From: Nocardiopsis flavescens
GTDB lineage: Bacteria > Actinomycetota > Actinomycetes > Streptosporangiales > Streptosporangiaceae
Direction: 5' to 3'
DNA length: 64,000 nucleotides
Assembly: GCF_900141985.1 (NCBI RefSeq)
Contig: NZ_FQZK01000005.1
Location: 248,001-312,000 of the forward strand
The notes beneath the pieces are model-generated. The model had not been told where the DNA came from, did not search any database, and saw nothing but the letters and a program-made list of their open reading frames with translations. Numbering within the stretch: the first letter of the stretch is position 1; every line of letters starts with the position of its first letter. Positions 55,346-63,574 of the stretch are shown here, piece after piece. Position numbers and translations under genes: made by a program.

Positions 55346-56047
55346 TCAAAGGACTGATCGTTGTGTGTCCTGTCCGCCGCATGATGCGTTGTACAGCCTG
55401 GCTCCGGAGTGGGTTTTCGACAGCTTCGTAGAAGTCAGACGAACGCACACCTGCGCGTGATCCTCGACTGCCGGATACTCCATGGCCAGGGTGCTTACAC
55501 CGGCAACACTGCCGCCGACGTGGAGTTCGGCTGCTTGCGGAACCACCGGTAGTGATCCAGCCATGGTGCCGAATACCAGGGTGTCGGTGCCTTCTGTGTA
55601 AATCTCCTCGACGTTCACCCGCCAGTGTTCCCGGGCCGCCCTGAGCAGGCGACGGCTTCGGTCACCGAACCTGGCCAGGGCGGGAGCACGTGCGTGGACG
55701 TGATCGGCGATCGCGCAGCACAGACGGACTTGGCCCCGGGTGCGTACGAACCCTGGCCAGGGACGGAAGTCCAACGCGTTCACGATGAGTTCCAGCGCAG
55801 CCTCTTGCACCCCGCTACAGCCCTCTTCCGCGATCTGGAGCAGGATCGGGGCCGCCGGGACGGCCGCGGGCAGGACCGTGCCGCTGTGGTCATGGATGAT
55901 TCCTCCACCCGCCAGGAGGGACGCAGCCGACGCCGCGTCCATGCGCCCGCGAGCATGTGAGAGACCTCGGAGACCGTCGCGGACCGCTGTCGCACGGTAG
56001 TAGTCCACGGGACCGGGAACGGAACCCCAGTCGAACGCATCGATCAC
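55346..56047 (-). CDS. Hypothetical protein at the tRNA end of the element
   Basis: 233 aa from GTG 56047; the frame is open further upstream, so the start is uncertain. FDWGSVPGPVDYYRATAVRDGLRGL, then AAPILLQIAEEGCSGVQEAALELIVNAL suggests HEAT-like helical repeats, and a short beta-rich C-terminus follows. Similar layouts occur in immunity-type proteins of polymorphic toxins, but that is only an analogy. No toxin gene is adjacent. Confidence 0.6.
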   Translation of the reverse strand: MIDAFDWGSVPGPVDYYRATAVRDGLRGLSHARGRMDAASAASLLAGGGIIHDHSGTVLPAAVPAAPILLQIAEEGCSGVQEAALELIVNALDFRPWPGFVRTRGQVRLCCAIADHVHARAPALARFGDRSRRLLRAAREHWRVNVEEIYTEGTDTLVFGTMAGSLPVVPQAAELHVGGSVAGVSTLAMEYPAVEDHAQVCVRLTSTKLSKTHSGARLYNASCGGQDTQRSVL

Positions 56048-56264
56048 ATCGGCTTCTTTCTGCGTGAGGCCAGTCGTGTAAGGGGGCTCGGCTGAAACGG
56101 CCGTATGCGAACTGATAGGGCATAGGGAGGCCGGACACAGGGTGCCGCCGGGCAGGGGACACAGGGGTACCGGACGGCAAAGTGCTCCGGGAGGTCGGAC
56201 TCCACCTGTACGGGACCTTGTACCGGGGAGCACACATGGAGCACTTCAGGCCCCGAAACGCGGC

Positions 56265-56286
56265 GAGGACCTCTTGCGAGGTCCTC
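56265..56286 (-). terminator. tRNA-Arg terminator hairpin
   Basis: GAGGACCTC-TTGC-GAGGTCCTC, a perfect 9-bp stem with a 4-nt loop, 28 nt beyond the tRNA 3' end on the minus strand. Confidence 0.65.
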
Positions 56287-56313
56287 ATGCACCCCATCTG
56301 AACTGGGGTTTTG

Positions 56314-56389
56314 TGGCGCACCCGGCAGGATTCGAACCTGCGGCCATCGGATTAGAAGTCCGGTGCTCTATCCACTGAGCTACGGGTGC
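56314..56389 (-). tRNA. tRNA-Arg (anticodon TCT)
   Basis: 76 nt including encoded CCA. Acceptor arms GCACCCG/CGGGTGC pair fully; the D-loop region is AGCTCAGTGGATAGAGC; anticodon loop CTTCTAA reads TCT (codon AGA); T-arm GCAGGTTCGAATCCTGC is standard. Its 3' part is the integration site of the neighbouring element, since 44 bp are duplicated at 49688. Confidence 0.97.
56316..56359 (-). repeat. att site within tRNA-Arg
   Basis: The 44-bp partner of 49688-49731. Covers the acceptor 3' strand, T-arm, variable loop and part of the anticodon arm, restoring an intact tRNA after integration. Confidence 0.85.
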
Positions 56390-56707
56390 TCGCTTCAATT
56401 GTGGCCCGCGGTGGCGGGGCGTGACCACGTTGTGATCACTGGGGTGCGGCCGTGGCGGCGTCGACGACCTGCGGTCGGGCGGTCGGCCCGTGCCGTGGTG
56501 TCTCGGGCAGACATTCTAGGGTATTCGGCAGATCTCGCCCACGGGCGGGCAAAGGTTTGGCAACTACAGTGATTCGTAGTTGACGCTCGTTACCACCCGT
56601 GGTCCGTCAAACCGGCCTCTATGGGTTTCGTGCACCACGTTACCGGTGATTAACCCATGCTGCGCCGCAGGCCCGCTGGTGTTTCGTGAACTCCTGGATT
56701 CCAGTGA
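56390..56707. other. tRNA upstream region
   Basis: TAGAAT at 56519-56514 on the minus strand may be the tRNA promoter -10. CAACTAC-N8-GTAGTTG (56561-56582) is an inverted repeat that could be an operator. No gene is seen. Confidence 0.4.
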
Positions 56708-56764
56708 TCAGAAGCCCCACCACTGGCCGATGAGGAGGAGCGTCCAGGTCAGGGGGATGTGCAT
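56708..56764 (-). CDS. Possible 18-residue Trp-rich peptide gene
   Basis: ATG with GAGGAG exactly 6 nt upstream, and TATAGT on the minus strand about 35 nt before the start. The peptide MHIPLTWTLLLIGQWWGF is hydrophobic and holds three Trp. It could be a membrane micropeptide or a leader peptide, but no gene follows on the same strand before the tRNA. Only signals and composition support it. Confidence 0.35.
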   Translation of the reverse strand: MHIPLTWTLLLIGQWWGF

Positions 56765-56785
56765 GGGGGACTCCTCGGCATCGAC

Positions 56786-56816
56786 TACTCTGAGTAACTA
56801 TAATCACTCTGGGTAA
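56786..56816. promoter_or_regulatory. ACTCTGRGTAA repeats around a TATAAT box
   Basis: ACTCTGAGTAA (56787-56797) and ACTCTGGGTAA (56806-56816) flank TATAAT at 56799-56804. The first lies in a palindrome, TACTCTGAGTA. The pair looks like an operator over a promoter usable in either direction. Confidence 0.5.
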
Positions 56817-56858
56817 TCGCGCGGAGAGTGTGAGGTTCCGAGTCGCTACCGTGGTGCG

Positions 56859-57743
56859 GTGCGATCACGAGGAATGGCGGCGGGCTACCTGCTGGACGTG
56901 CTGGTGCGGGACCCCGAGAGGGGCCATCCCGTGGCGACGTTCGGCCGGGCCGCGGGGTGGTGGGAGCGGAGCGTGTACCGGGACTCGGCGGTGGCCGGTG
57001 CGGTGTTCGCCGCCGGGGCCGTCCTGCCCGCGGTCGGGCTGGGGTGGCTGGCCGGCCGGGGCGGCCAGGCCGCCACCGCCGTGCTCACCTGGGCCGTGCT
57101 GGGCGGCGACATGCTCTGCCGGGAGGCCGAGGGGATCGCCCGTGCTCTGGAGTCCGGCGACCTCGAACGCGCCCGTGAGCTGTTGCCGCGGCTGTGCGGC
57201 CGTGACCCGCGGGGGCTGGGGGAGCGCGAGATCGCGCGGGCCGTCGTGGAGTCGGTCGCCGAGAACACCTCGGACGCCGTCGTCGGACCCCTGGTGTGGG
57301 GCGCTCTCGGCGGCACGGCGGGCCTGGCCGGGTTCCGTGCCGTGAACACGCTGGACGCCATGGTCGGCCACCGCAGTCCCCGGTACCGCAGGTTCGGCAC
57401 CCCCGCGGCGCGGCTCGACGACCTGGCCGGATGGGGGCCCGCTCGCCTCACCGCCCTGCTGGCGGTGGCCGCCGCGCCCCTGGTGGGCGGCGACGCGGCC
57501 ACGGCCCTGCGGATCTGGCGCCGTGACGGTGGCCGGCACCCGAGCCCCAACGCGGGTCAGTGCGAGGCCGCCTTCGCCGGGGCGCTCGGCGTCTCCCTGG
57601 GCGGTACCAACGTGTACGGCGAGAACACGGAGTCCAGGCCCGTCATGGGCGACGGGCCGCCTCCCGCCGTGCGCGACATCCGGCGGGCGGTCCGCCTGTC
57701 CCGGGCGGTCGGCGCCGGCGCCCTCGCGGTGGCCGCTCTCTGA
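56859..57743 (+). CDS. cobD: Adenosylcobinamide-phosphate synthase (CobD/CbiB)
   Basis: 294 aa integral membrane enzyme. It joins aminopropanol phosphate to adenosylcobyric acid in B12 assembly. GYLLDVLVRDPERGHPVATFGRA, RAVVESVAENTSDAVVGPLVWGALGG, NTLDAMVGHRSPRYRRFG and HPSPNAGQCEAAFAGALGV are diagnostic. The start GTG at 56859 follows TACCGT by 6 nt, so the mRNA is probably leaderless; a later ATG (56874) has a ribosome-like site too close to use. No other cobalamin gene is in the window. Confidence 0.92.
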   Translation: MRSRGMAAGYLLDVLVRDPERGHPVATFGRAAGWWERSVYRDSAVAGAVFAAGAVLPAVGLGWLAGRGGQAATAVLTWAVLGGDMLCREAEGIARALESGDLERARELLPRLCGRDPRGLGEREIARAVVESVAENTSDAVVGPLVWGALGGTAGLAGFRAVNTLDAMVGHRSPRYRRFGTPAARLDDLAGWGPARLTALLAVAAAPLVGGDAATALRIWRRDGGRHPSPNAGQCEAAFAGALGVSLGGTNVYGENTESRPVMGDGPPPAVRDIRRAVRLSRAVGAGALAVAAL

Positions 57744-57860
57744 GTCCGCGCACCGGGGGCCGCCGGTGCGGTCCCGAACGCGGCCACGGCGACGGCGCCC
57801 GCCCTGCCCGTGCCCCCGGGCTCGGGAACCCTCCCCCGCCCCGAAGCCCTTCCCGGGGAC

Positions 57861-58379
57861 TCAGGCCGCGAGGCTGCGGGCGTAGTTGACCTGCTGGTTG
57901 ATCTGCGCCGACAGCCCGCGGTAGGAGGCGGGGATGGAGGCCGCGTGGTAGTGGCCGTGCCCCTGCACGGTGACCTGGACGTGGCCGCTGGTCTTCTCCT
58001 CCTTCACCAGCAGGAAGAGCAGGCCCAGCAGGCAGGTCCACCAGAACACCAGGATCGCCACGATCACGGCCCAGACCGGGGTGGTGCGCTCGGTGCGGGT
58101 CATGTCGGTGACCGTCCACACCGTCCCGCGGATCGGGAAGCGCCCGGCGGGGGTGATGACGGTGTTCTGCGTGATGGCGATGTCCCCGATGGTGCTCAGC
58201 ACCGGCTCGTCGTGGGAGCCGGGGACCGGCCCGGAGGGAACGGGGGAGTAGCCGCCGGTGGGATTGCCGTAGGGCTCCACCGCCCCGTACCCGTCGGCGG
58301 GGTTCCATGCGGACGGGTCGTGCGGCGGCTGCTGGTGCTGCTGCCAGGGGTCGCCGTCGGGGGAAGGGTAAGGGTTCAT
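57861..58379 (-). CDS. Membrane protein with Pro-rich N-terminus
   Basis: 172 aa. A Pro/Gly/Tyr-rich tail of about 58 residues, a small beta-type domain (TIGDIAITQNTVITPAGRFPIRGTVWTVTDMTRTERTTPVW), then a long hydrophobic region (AVIVAILVFWWTCLLGLLFLLV) and a soluble HVQVTVQGHGHYHA tail. The same domain order is common in uncharacterised actinobacterial proteins. Function unknown. Confidence 0.75.
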   Translation of the reverse strand: MNPYPSPDGDPWQQHQQPPHDPSAWNPADGYGAVEPYGNPTGGYSPVPSGPVPGSHDEPVLSTIGDIAITQNTVITPAGRFPIRGTVWTVTDMTRTERTTPVWAVIVAILVFWWTCLLGLLFLLVKEEKTSGHVQVTVQGHGHYHAASIPASYRGLSAQINQQVNYARSLAA

Positions 58380-58633
58380 GCGCCGATTGTGTCAAAGGGA
58401 GGGGGAGGGCGGAACGCGATCCCGCGTCCGACCTCGGCCGCAGGGGCCCGCGGGCCGTGGCCGGATGTGGCCACGCCCCCGGAGGGTGCGGACCGTTCGT
58501 GACGGCTCCGGTGCGCCGCGTCGCCGCCCGTTTGTGCTGGATGTGGCGTAGGTCACTCTAAACCTGCGGTCCGGCGGGGCCGCGCGCAGGTCCGCGCCCC
58601 GCTCCGCCGCAGAACATGAAACTCTTTCGCACT

Positions 58634-58651
58634 TTACTTACCGGTACGTAA
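58634..58651. promoter_or_regulatory. Palindrome upstream of the acylase gene
   Basis: TTAC-T-TACCGGTA-C-GTAA is an 18-bp palindrome with one mismatched pair, 45 nt before the start. It resembles TetR-type operators. Confidence 0.5.
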
Positions 58652-58695
58652 CATGCCGCTGAACCATCGCCCGCACCCCCAGGTGGTGACAGCAC

Positions 58696-61629
58696 ATGCC
58701 CCCGTCTCCCCCCACCCTCCGCAGGCGCCTGCGCACCGGTGCCTGCGGCCTCGCCCTGGCGGTCGCGGCCGCCACCGTCGCGGCCCTGCCCACGGCGCCC
58801 GCCGCCGCCGAGCCCGTCCCCGACTACTGCGCCCCCGGGGGATGCCACGACATCCTCCCGCCCGGCCAGAACGGCAGCGCGACCCTCGTCGAGATCCTCG
58901 GCCACCAGGTCTTCGGCACCCGGCCCAAGTTCTCCTCCAGCCAGCTCGACATGTACGACAACCTCGTGCACCACTACGACGGCCTCACCCAGGCGGGCCT
59001 GGACGACTTCTTCCTCGACGCCACCTTCGGCGTGGCCCGGGGCGACGTGGGCCGCACCTACAAGCCGCGGGCCGACGTCACGGTCACCCGCGACCGCCAC
59101 CACGGCATCCCGCACATCGAGGGGACCACCCGCGAGGGCACCATGTTCGGCGCCGGCTACGCGGCGGCCGAGGACCGGCTCTTCCTCATGGACGTCCTGC
59201 GCCGCGTCGGGCGCGGCGAGCTGACCTCCTTCGCCGGAGGCGCCGAGGGCAACCGGGGCCTGGAACAGGACCTGTGGCGCAGCGCGCCCTACACCGAGGA
59301 GGACAAGCAGGCCCAGATCGACCGGGTCGCCGCCTCGGGAGAGCGCGGGGAGCAGGCCCTGGCCGACGTCGAGGACTACATCGACGGCGTCAACACCTAC
59401 ATCGACCAGGCCGACGGCGGCCGGTACTTCCCCGGCGAGTACGTCCTGACCGGGCACAAGGACGCCATCACCAACGCGGGCGAGATCGAGCGCTTCACCG
59501 CCACCGACGTCGTCGGCATCGCCTCCATGGTCGGCGGGATCTTCGGCGGGGGAGGGGGCGGCGAGGTCCAGTCCGCCCTCGTGCTGGCCAACTTCCAGGA
59601 CCGCTACGGGGCCGAGGAGGGCCTGGCCCTCTGGCACGACTGGCGCATGGAGAACGACCCCGAGGCCGTGGTGAGCATCCCCGGCGAGTTCCCCTACGGC
59701 GGCACCCCCGACGACCCGGTCGGCGAGGTCCACCCCGACCCGGGCTCGGTCGAGTACTACGACATCGTCCACGACGAGCACGGCTCGGCGGCCTCCGGCC
59801 AGGCGGCCCGGTCCCCCGAGCCCGACGCGGCGACCACGGCCGCCCCCGGCGAGGAGGGCGACGCCACCGTCGAGGACCTCACCGAGGAGCAGCAGGGGGA
59901 GATCGACGCCATGGTGGAGGAGGGCGACCTCTCCGCCGCCGAGGGCGTGTTCGACGAGGGCGTGCTGCCCGAGGGGCTGCTCGACCCGCGCGGCATGTCC
60001 AACGCCCTGCTGGTCTCCGGCGAGCACACCGAGAGCGGCAACCCGGTGGCCGTCATGGGCCCGCAGACCGCGTACTTCTCCCCGCAGCTGCTCCTGCTCC
60101 AGGAGCTCCAGGGGCCGGGCATCAGCGCCCGCGGCGCCTCCTTCGCGGGGGTGAGCTTCTACGTCCAGATGGGCCGCGGCGTCGACTACGCCTGGAGCGC
60201 CACGTCGGCGGGCCAGGACCTCACCGACACCTTCGCCGTGCACCTGTGCGAGACGGACGGGTCCGCGCCCACCACCGCCTCCCGCGCCTACGTCGACTCC
60301 TCCGGTGACTGCACGCCCTTCGAGGAGCTCAGCGTCACCAACGAGTGGTCGCCCACCGTCGCCGACGGCACCCCGGCGGGCGGCTACACGCTCACCTCGC
60401 TGCGGTCCGAGTACGGGCTGGTGCAGTCGTTCGCGACGGCGGACGGGGTCCCGGTGGCGTTCACGTCGTTGCGCTCCACCTACATGCACGAGGTGGACTC
60501 CATCATCGGGTTCCAGCGCTTCAACGACCCGGACGAGATCACCTCGGCGGAGACGTTCATCGACGCCGCGGGGGACATCGGGTACGCGTTCAACTGGCAC
60601 TACGTGGACGACGAGGACATCGCGTTCATCAACTCCGGCGCCAACCCCGAGCGGAACCCGGGCACCAACCCCAACCTGCCGATCGACGCCTACTCCGACG
60701 CGGGCTGGGCCGGCTGGGACCCGCAGGACAACAGCGTCGCCTACATCCCCAAGAGCGAGCACCCGCAGGCGGTCGACCCGGACTACATCGTCAACTGGAA
60801 CAACAAGCCGGCCCAGGGGTACACCTCGGGCTGGTCCACCGGCTCGGTGCACCGCGGCGACCTGCTGGACACCCGGGTGTCGGCGCTGGTCGACGGCGGG
60901 CACGCGTTCACCACCGCGAGCCTGACCCGGGTGATGATGGAGGCCGGCACGGCGGACCTGCGCGCCCAGGAGGTGCTGCCGCTGCTCCTGGAGGTCATCG
61001 ACTCCGCGGAGGTCACCGACCCCGGACTCGCGTCCGCGGTCGAGGGCCTGCGGCAGTGGAACGCGGCGGGGTCGCAGCGGCGCGAGCCCTTCCGCGACGC
61101 CGGCTACTACTCCTACGCCGATTCCATCCGCGTCCTGGACGCCTGGTGGCCGCTCCTGGTCCGGGCCCAGTTCGAACCCGAGCTGGGGGAGGACCTCTAC
61201 ACCGGCCTGACCGCCGTGGCGCAGATCGACGAGTCGCCCTCGGGCCACATCGGCGGGGGCACGCCCGGCAGTGTCAACCAGGGCCAGCCCCACCGCGGCT
61301 CCGCCTTCCAGTACGGATGGTGGTCGTACGTGGACAAGGACCTGCGCACCGTGCTGGGGCAGGACGTCGAGGGCCCCCTCGGCGACGGCGCCTACTGCGG
61401 CGGCGGGGACCTCGCGCAGTGCCGTACGGTGCTGCTCGACACCCTCGCCGAGGCGGTGGCCACCCCGGCGGGCGAGGTCTACCCGGGTGACGACCACTGC
61501 GCGGTCGGCGCCCAGCTGTGCGCCGACACGGTGATCCACCAGTCGGTGGGAGGCATCGACATGTGGCCCATCGCCTGGCAGAACCGGCCCACCTACCAGC
61601 TTGTCTACCAGTTCTCCGGCGGACGGTAG
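58696..61629 (+). CDS. Secreted penicillin-acylase-family Ntn hydrolase
   Basis: 977 aa. Signal peptide ending APAAAE near residue 39. The alpha part holds ADVTVTRDRHHGIPHIEGTTREGTMFGAGYAAAEDRLFLMD. An acidic, low-complexity segment (about residues 370-425, with the EEGDATVEDLTEEQQGE stretch) precedes RGMSNALLVSG, where Ser435 should become the N-terminal nucleophile after autocleavage. SNA-type wording and later WSTTS-like and NSGANPERNPGTNP blocks fit the family. The natural substrate is probably an acyl-homoserine lactone, acyl peptide or other amide; unknown. It is longer than typical family members (about 750-850 aa). Confidence 0.87.
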   Translation: MPPSPPTLRRRLRTGACGLALAVAAATVAALPTAPAAAEPVPDYCAPGGCHDILPPGQNGSATLVEILGHQVFGTRPKFSSSQLDMYDNLVHHYDGLTQAGLDDFFLDATFGVARGDVGRTYKPRADVTVTRDRHHGIPHIEGTTREGTMFGAGYAAAEDRLFLMDVLRRVGRGELTSFAGGAEGNRGLEQDLWRSAPYTEEDKQAQIDRVAASGERGEQALADVEDYIDGVNTYIDQADGGRYFPGEYVLTGHKDAITNAGEIERFTATDVVGIASMVGGIFGGGGGGEVQSALVLANFQDRYGAEEGLALWHDWRMENDPEAVVSIPGEFPYGGTPDDPVGEVHPDPGSVEYYDIVHDEHGSAASGQAARSPEPDAATTAAPGEEGDATVEDLTEEQQGEIDAMVEEGDLSAAEGVFDEGVLPEGLLDPRGMSNALLVSGEHTESGNPVAVMGPQTAYFSPQLLLLQELQGPGISARGASFAGVSFYVQMGRGVDYAWSATSAGQDLTDTFAVHLCETDGSAPTTASRAYVDSSGDCTPFEELSVTNEWSPTVADGTPAGGYTLTSLRSEYGLVQSFATADGVPVAFTSLRSTYMHEVDSIIGFQRFNDPDEITSAETFIDAAGDIGYAFNWHYVDDEDIAFINSGANPERNPGTNPNLPIDAYSDAGWAGWDPQDNSVAYIPKSEHPQAVDPDYIVNWNNKPAQGYTSGWSTGSVHRGDLLDTRVSALVDGGHAFTTASLTRVMMEAGTADLRAQEVLPLLLEVIDSAEVTDPGLASAVEGLRQWNAAGSQRREPFRDAGYYSYADSIRVLDAWWPLLVRAQFEPELGEDLYTGLTAVAQIDESPSGHIGGGTPGSVNQGQPHRGSAFQYGWWSYVDKDLRTVLGQDVEGPLGDGAYCGGGDLAQCRTVLLDTLAEAVATPAGEVYPGDDHCAVGAQLCADTVIHQSVGGIDMWPIAWQNRPTYQLVYQFSGGR

Positions 61630-61637
61630 CGGCGGGC

Positions 61638-61684
61638 GGCGCGGTCCCCGGCGGCCCTGAGCGGGTGCCTCCGGGGGCCGCGCC
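61638..61684 (+). terminator. Terminator after the acylase gene
   Basis: GGCGCGGTCCCCGG and CCGGGGGCCGCGCC form a 14-bp stem with one mismatch, 8 nt after the stop. Confidence 0.55.
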
Positions 61685-61900
61685 GCGTCCGGGGCCGAAC
61701 GGGGCCGCGCACTCCTCCCGCGGCCCCGCCCGGGACACCGTCCGCCCGGTCGCGCGCCGTGCGGTGAGCGGCTCCGGCACAGGTCACCGCGCTGCCGGGT
61801 CCAACGGGCGAAATCCCCGTACTCGTAAGCGAATCGTGTGGTTTGTCGGGCCCGTGTGGGTAGCAAAGGAGTACCCGGAACACGAACCGGAGGGGGGTAC

Positions 61901-62341
61901 ATGGACGCCTGGCTGGTCTGGCTGGTCCTCGCCGTCGTCCTGGGGGTCGTCGAGGTCTTCACCCTCACCTTCGTCCTGGGCCTGCTCGCGGCTGCGGCCC
62001 TGGTCGCCGCCCTCCTCGGCGCCGTCGGACTCCCGGTGGCCGTGCAGATCATCGGGTTCGTCGCGGCCTCGGCCGCGGGCGTCTACCTGGTCCGGCCGAT
62101 CATGCGCCGCCAGCTCTCCCGCGGGCCCGTGGTGCGCTCGGGGGTCGAGGGACTGGTGGGACGCAGCGCCGTGGTGCTCCAGCCGGTGGACCGGGACAGG
62201 GGACTGATCAAGCTCTCCGGGGAGGAGTGGTCGGCGCGGAGCATCGACGAGGACCTGGTGATCCCCGTGGGAGCGCACGTCGACGTCATGGAGATCGACG
62301 GCGCGACCGCCGTGGTCTACCCGCGCGAGGCCCTTCCCTGA
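61901..62341 (+). CDS. NfeD-like membrane protein
   Basis: 146 aa. ATG with GGAGG 7 nt upstream. Three or four hydrophobic helices, then the OB-fold domain of NfeD (VEGLVGRSAVVLQPVDRDRGLIKLSGEEWSARSIDEDLVIPVGAHVDVMEIDGATAVVYP). NfeD proteins pair with SPFH/stomatin proteins, and one follows 85 nt later. Involved in membrane microdomain organisation. Confidence 0.9.
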   Translation: MDAWLVWLVLAVVLGVVEVFTLTFVLGLLAAAALVAALLGAVGLPVAVQIIGFVAASAAGVYLVRPIMRRQLSRGPVVRSGVEGLVGRSAVVLQPVDRDRGLIKLSGEEWSARSIDEDLVIPVGAHVDVMEIDGATAVVYPREALP

Positions 62342-62426
62342 GCCGGCGGCCCGGCCGCCGGGACCGGCGGGGCGGGCCCGGGCCGCGCGCACCGCCGCAC
62401 ACACGATCCGAGATCAGGTGCCGAAC

Positions 62427-63524
62427 ATGACAGAACTCGTCATACCTTTCATCATCCTCGCCGTCCTCTTCGTCGCCCTCGCCCTGACGTCGATCCGCAT
62501 CGTTCCCCAGGCGCGGGCGTACAACATCGAGCGCTTCGGCCGGTACATCCGCACACTCGGGCCCGGGCTGAACTTCCTCATCCCGGGCGTGGACCGGGTC
62601 AACACCAAGTTCGACCTGCGCGAGCACGTGTTCACCTCGCGCCCCCAGCCGGTCATCACCGAGGACAACCTGGTCGTCAACATCGACACCGTCCTCTACT
62701 ACCAGGTCACCGACCCCAAGGCCGCCGCCTACGAGGTGGCCAACTACATCCAGGCCATCGACCAGCTCACCGTCACCACGCTGCGCAACGTGATCGGCTC
62801 GATGGACCTGGAGCGCACGCTCACCTCCCGCGAGGAGATCAACACCCGCCTGCGCGGCGTCCTGGACGACACCACCGGCAAGTGGGGCATCCGCGTCAAC
62901 CGGGTGGAGATCAAGGCGATCGACCCGCCGCCCACCATCAAGGAGGCGATGGAGAAGCAGATGCGGGCCGACCGCGACAAGCGCGCGGCCATCCTGCACG
63001 CCGAGGGCGACCGGCAGGCCCGCATCCTCAAGGCCGAGGGCGCCCGCCAGCAGGCGATCCTGGAGGCGCAGGGCGACCAGCAGGCGGCGATCCTGCGGGC
63101 CGACGGCGAGGCACAGGCCGTGGAGCGGGTCTTCCAGGCCGTGCACGCCAACAACGCCGACGCCAAGCTGCTCGCGTACAAGTACCTGGAGACCCTGCCG
63201 CAGCTGGCCAACGGGGAGGGGAACACGTTCTGGGTCATTCCGGGCGAGTTCACCGAGGCCGTCAAGAACGTCACCCACGCCTTCGCGGGCGACGCCGTGC
63301 GCTCGCGGCCCTCCACGGAGAAGGACGAGGACGCCGGGGGCTCCGGCCCGGCCCAGCTCACCGGCCCCGACCCGACCGAGCGGTCGGCGTCCGCGCAGGC
63401 GGCCCGGGACGCCGCGGAGGCGGCCCGGCGGGCGGTGGAGGACGCCCGCGACGACGTGCGCCGCGCCGGGGTGGCGGGCACGCGCGGCACCGAGTCCGCG
63501 CCGGTCCCGCGCGAGGAGGGGTAG
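62427..63524 (+). CDS. SPFH/stomatin-family membrane protein (QmcA-like)
   Basis: 365 aa. N-terminal membrane anchor (LVIPFIILAVLFVALALTSI), SPFH domain with RIVPQARAYNIERFGRYIRTLGPGLNFLIPGVD and REHVFTSRPQPVITEDNLVVNIDTVLYYQVTDPKAA, then a long coiled coil with repeated Q/A/E heptads (EGARQQAILEAQGDQQAAILRADGEAQAVE). A charged tail of about 80 residues follows. Forms oligomeric membrane scaffolds. GTG at 62418 is an alternative start. Confidence 0.9.
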   Translation: MTELVIPFIILAVLFVALALTSIRIVPQARAYNIERFGRYIRTLGPGLNFLIPGVDRVNTKFDLREHVFTSRPQPVITEDNLVVNIDTVLYYQVTDPKAAAYEVANYIQAIDQLTVTTLRNVIGSMDLERTLTSREEINTRLRGVLDDTTGKWGIRVNRVEIKAIDPPPTIKEAMEKQMRADRDKRAAILHAEGDRQARILKAEGARQQAILEAQGDQQAAILRADGEAQAVERVFQAVHANNADAKLLAYKYLETLPQLANGEGNTFWVIPGEFTEAVKNVTHAFAGDAVRSRPSTEKDEDAGGSGPAQLTGPDPTERSASAQAARDAAEAARRAVEDARDDVRRAGVAGTRGTESAPVPREEG

Positions 63525-63532
63525 CGCCCCAC

Positions 63533-63567
63533 GGGTCCCGGCCGGGGAGGGGCCCCGGCCCGGACCC
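63533..63567. terminator. Bidirectional terminator
   Basis: GGGTCCCGGCCGGGG and CCCCGGCCCGGACCC form a 15-bp stem with one mismatch and a 5-nt loop between convergent genes. Confidence 0.65.
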
Positions 63568-63574
63568 GGCCGGG

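Noticed and set aside
56142..56378. Plus-strand frame ending GFVAHPAGFEPAAIGLEVRCSIH
   Set aside because: A translation of the antisense of tRNA-Arg and its flank; a familiar spurious prediction.
58558..62052. 1164-codon minus-strand frame
   Set aside because: Antisense to the acylase and NfeD genes; low-complexity shadow typical of high-GC DNA.
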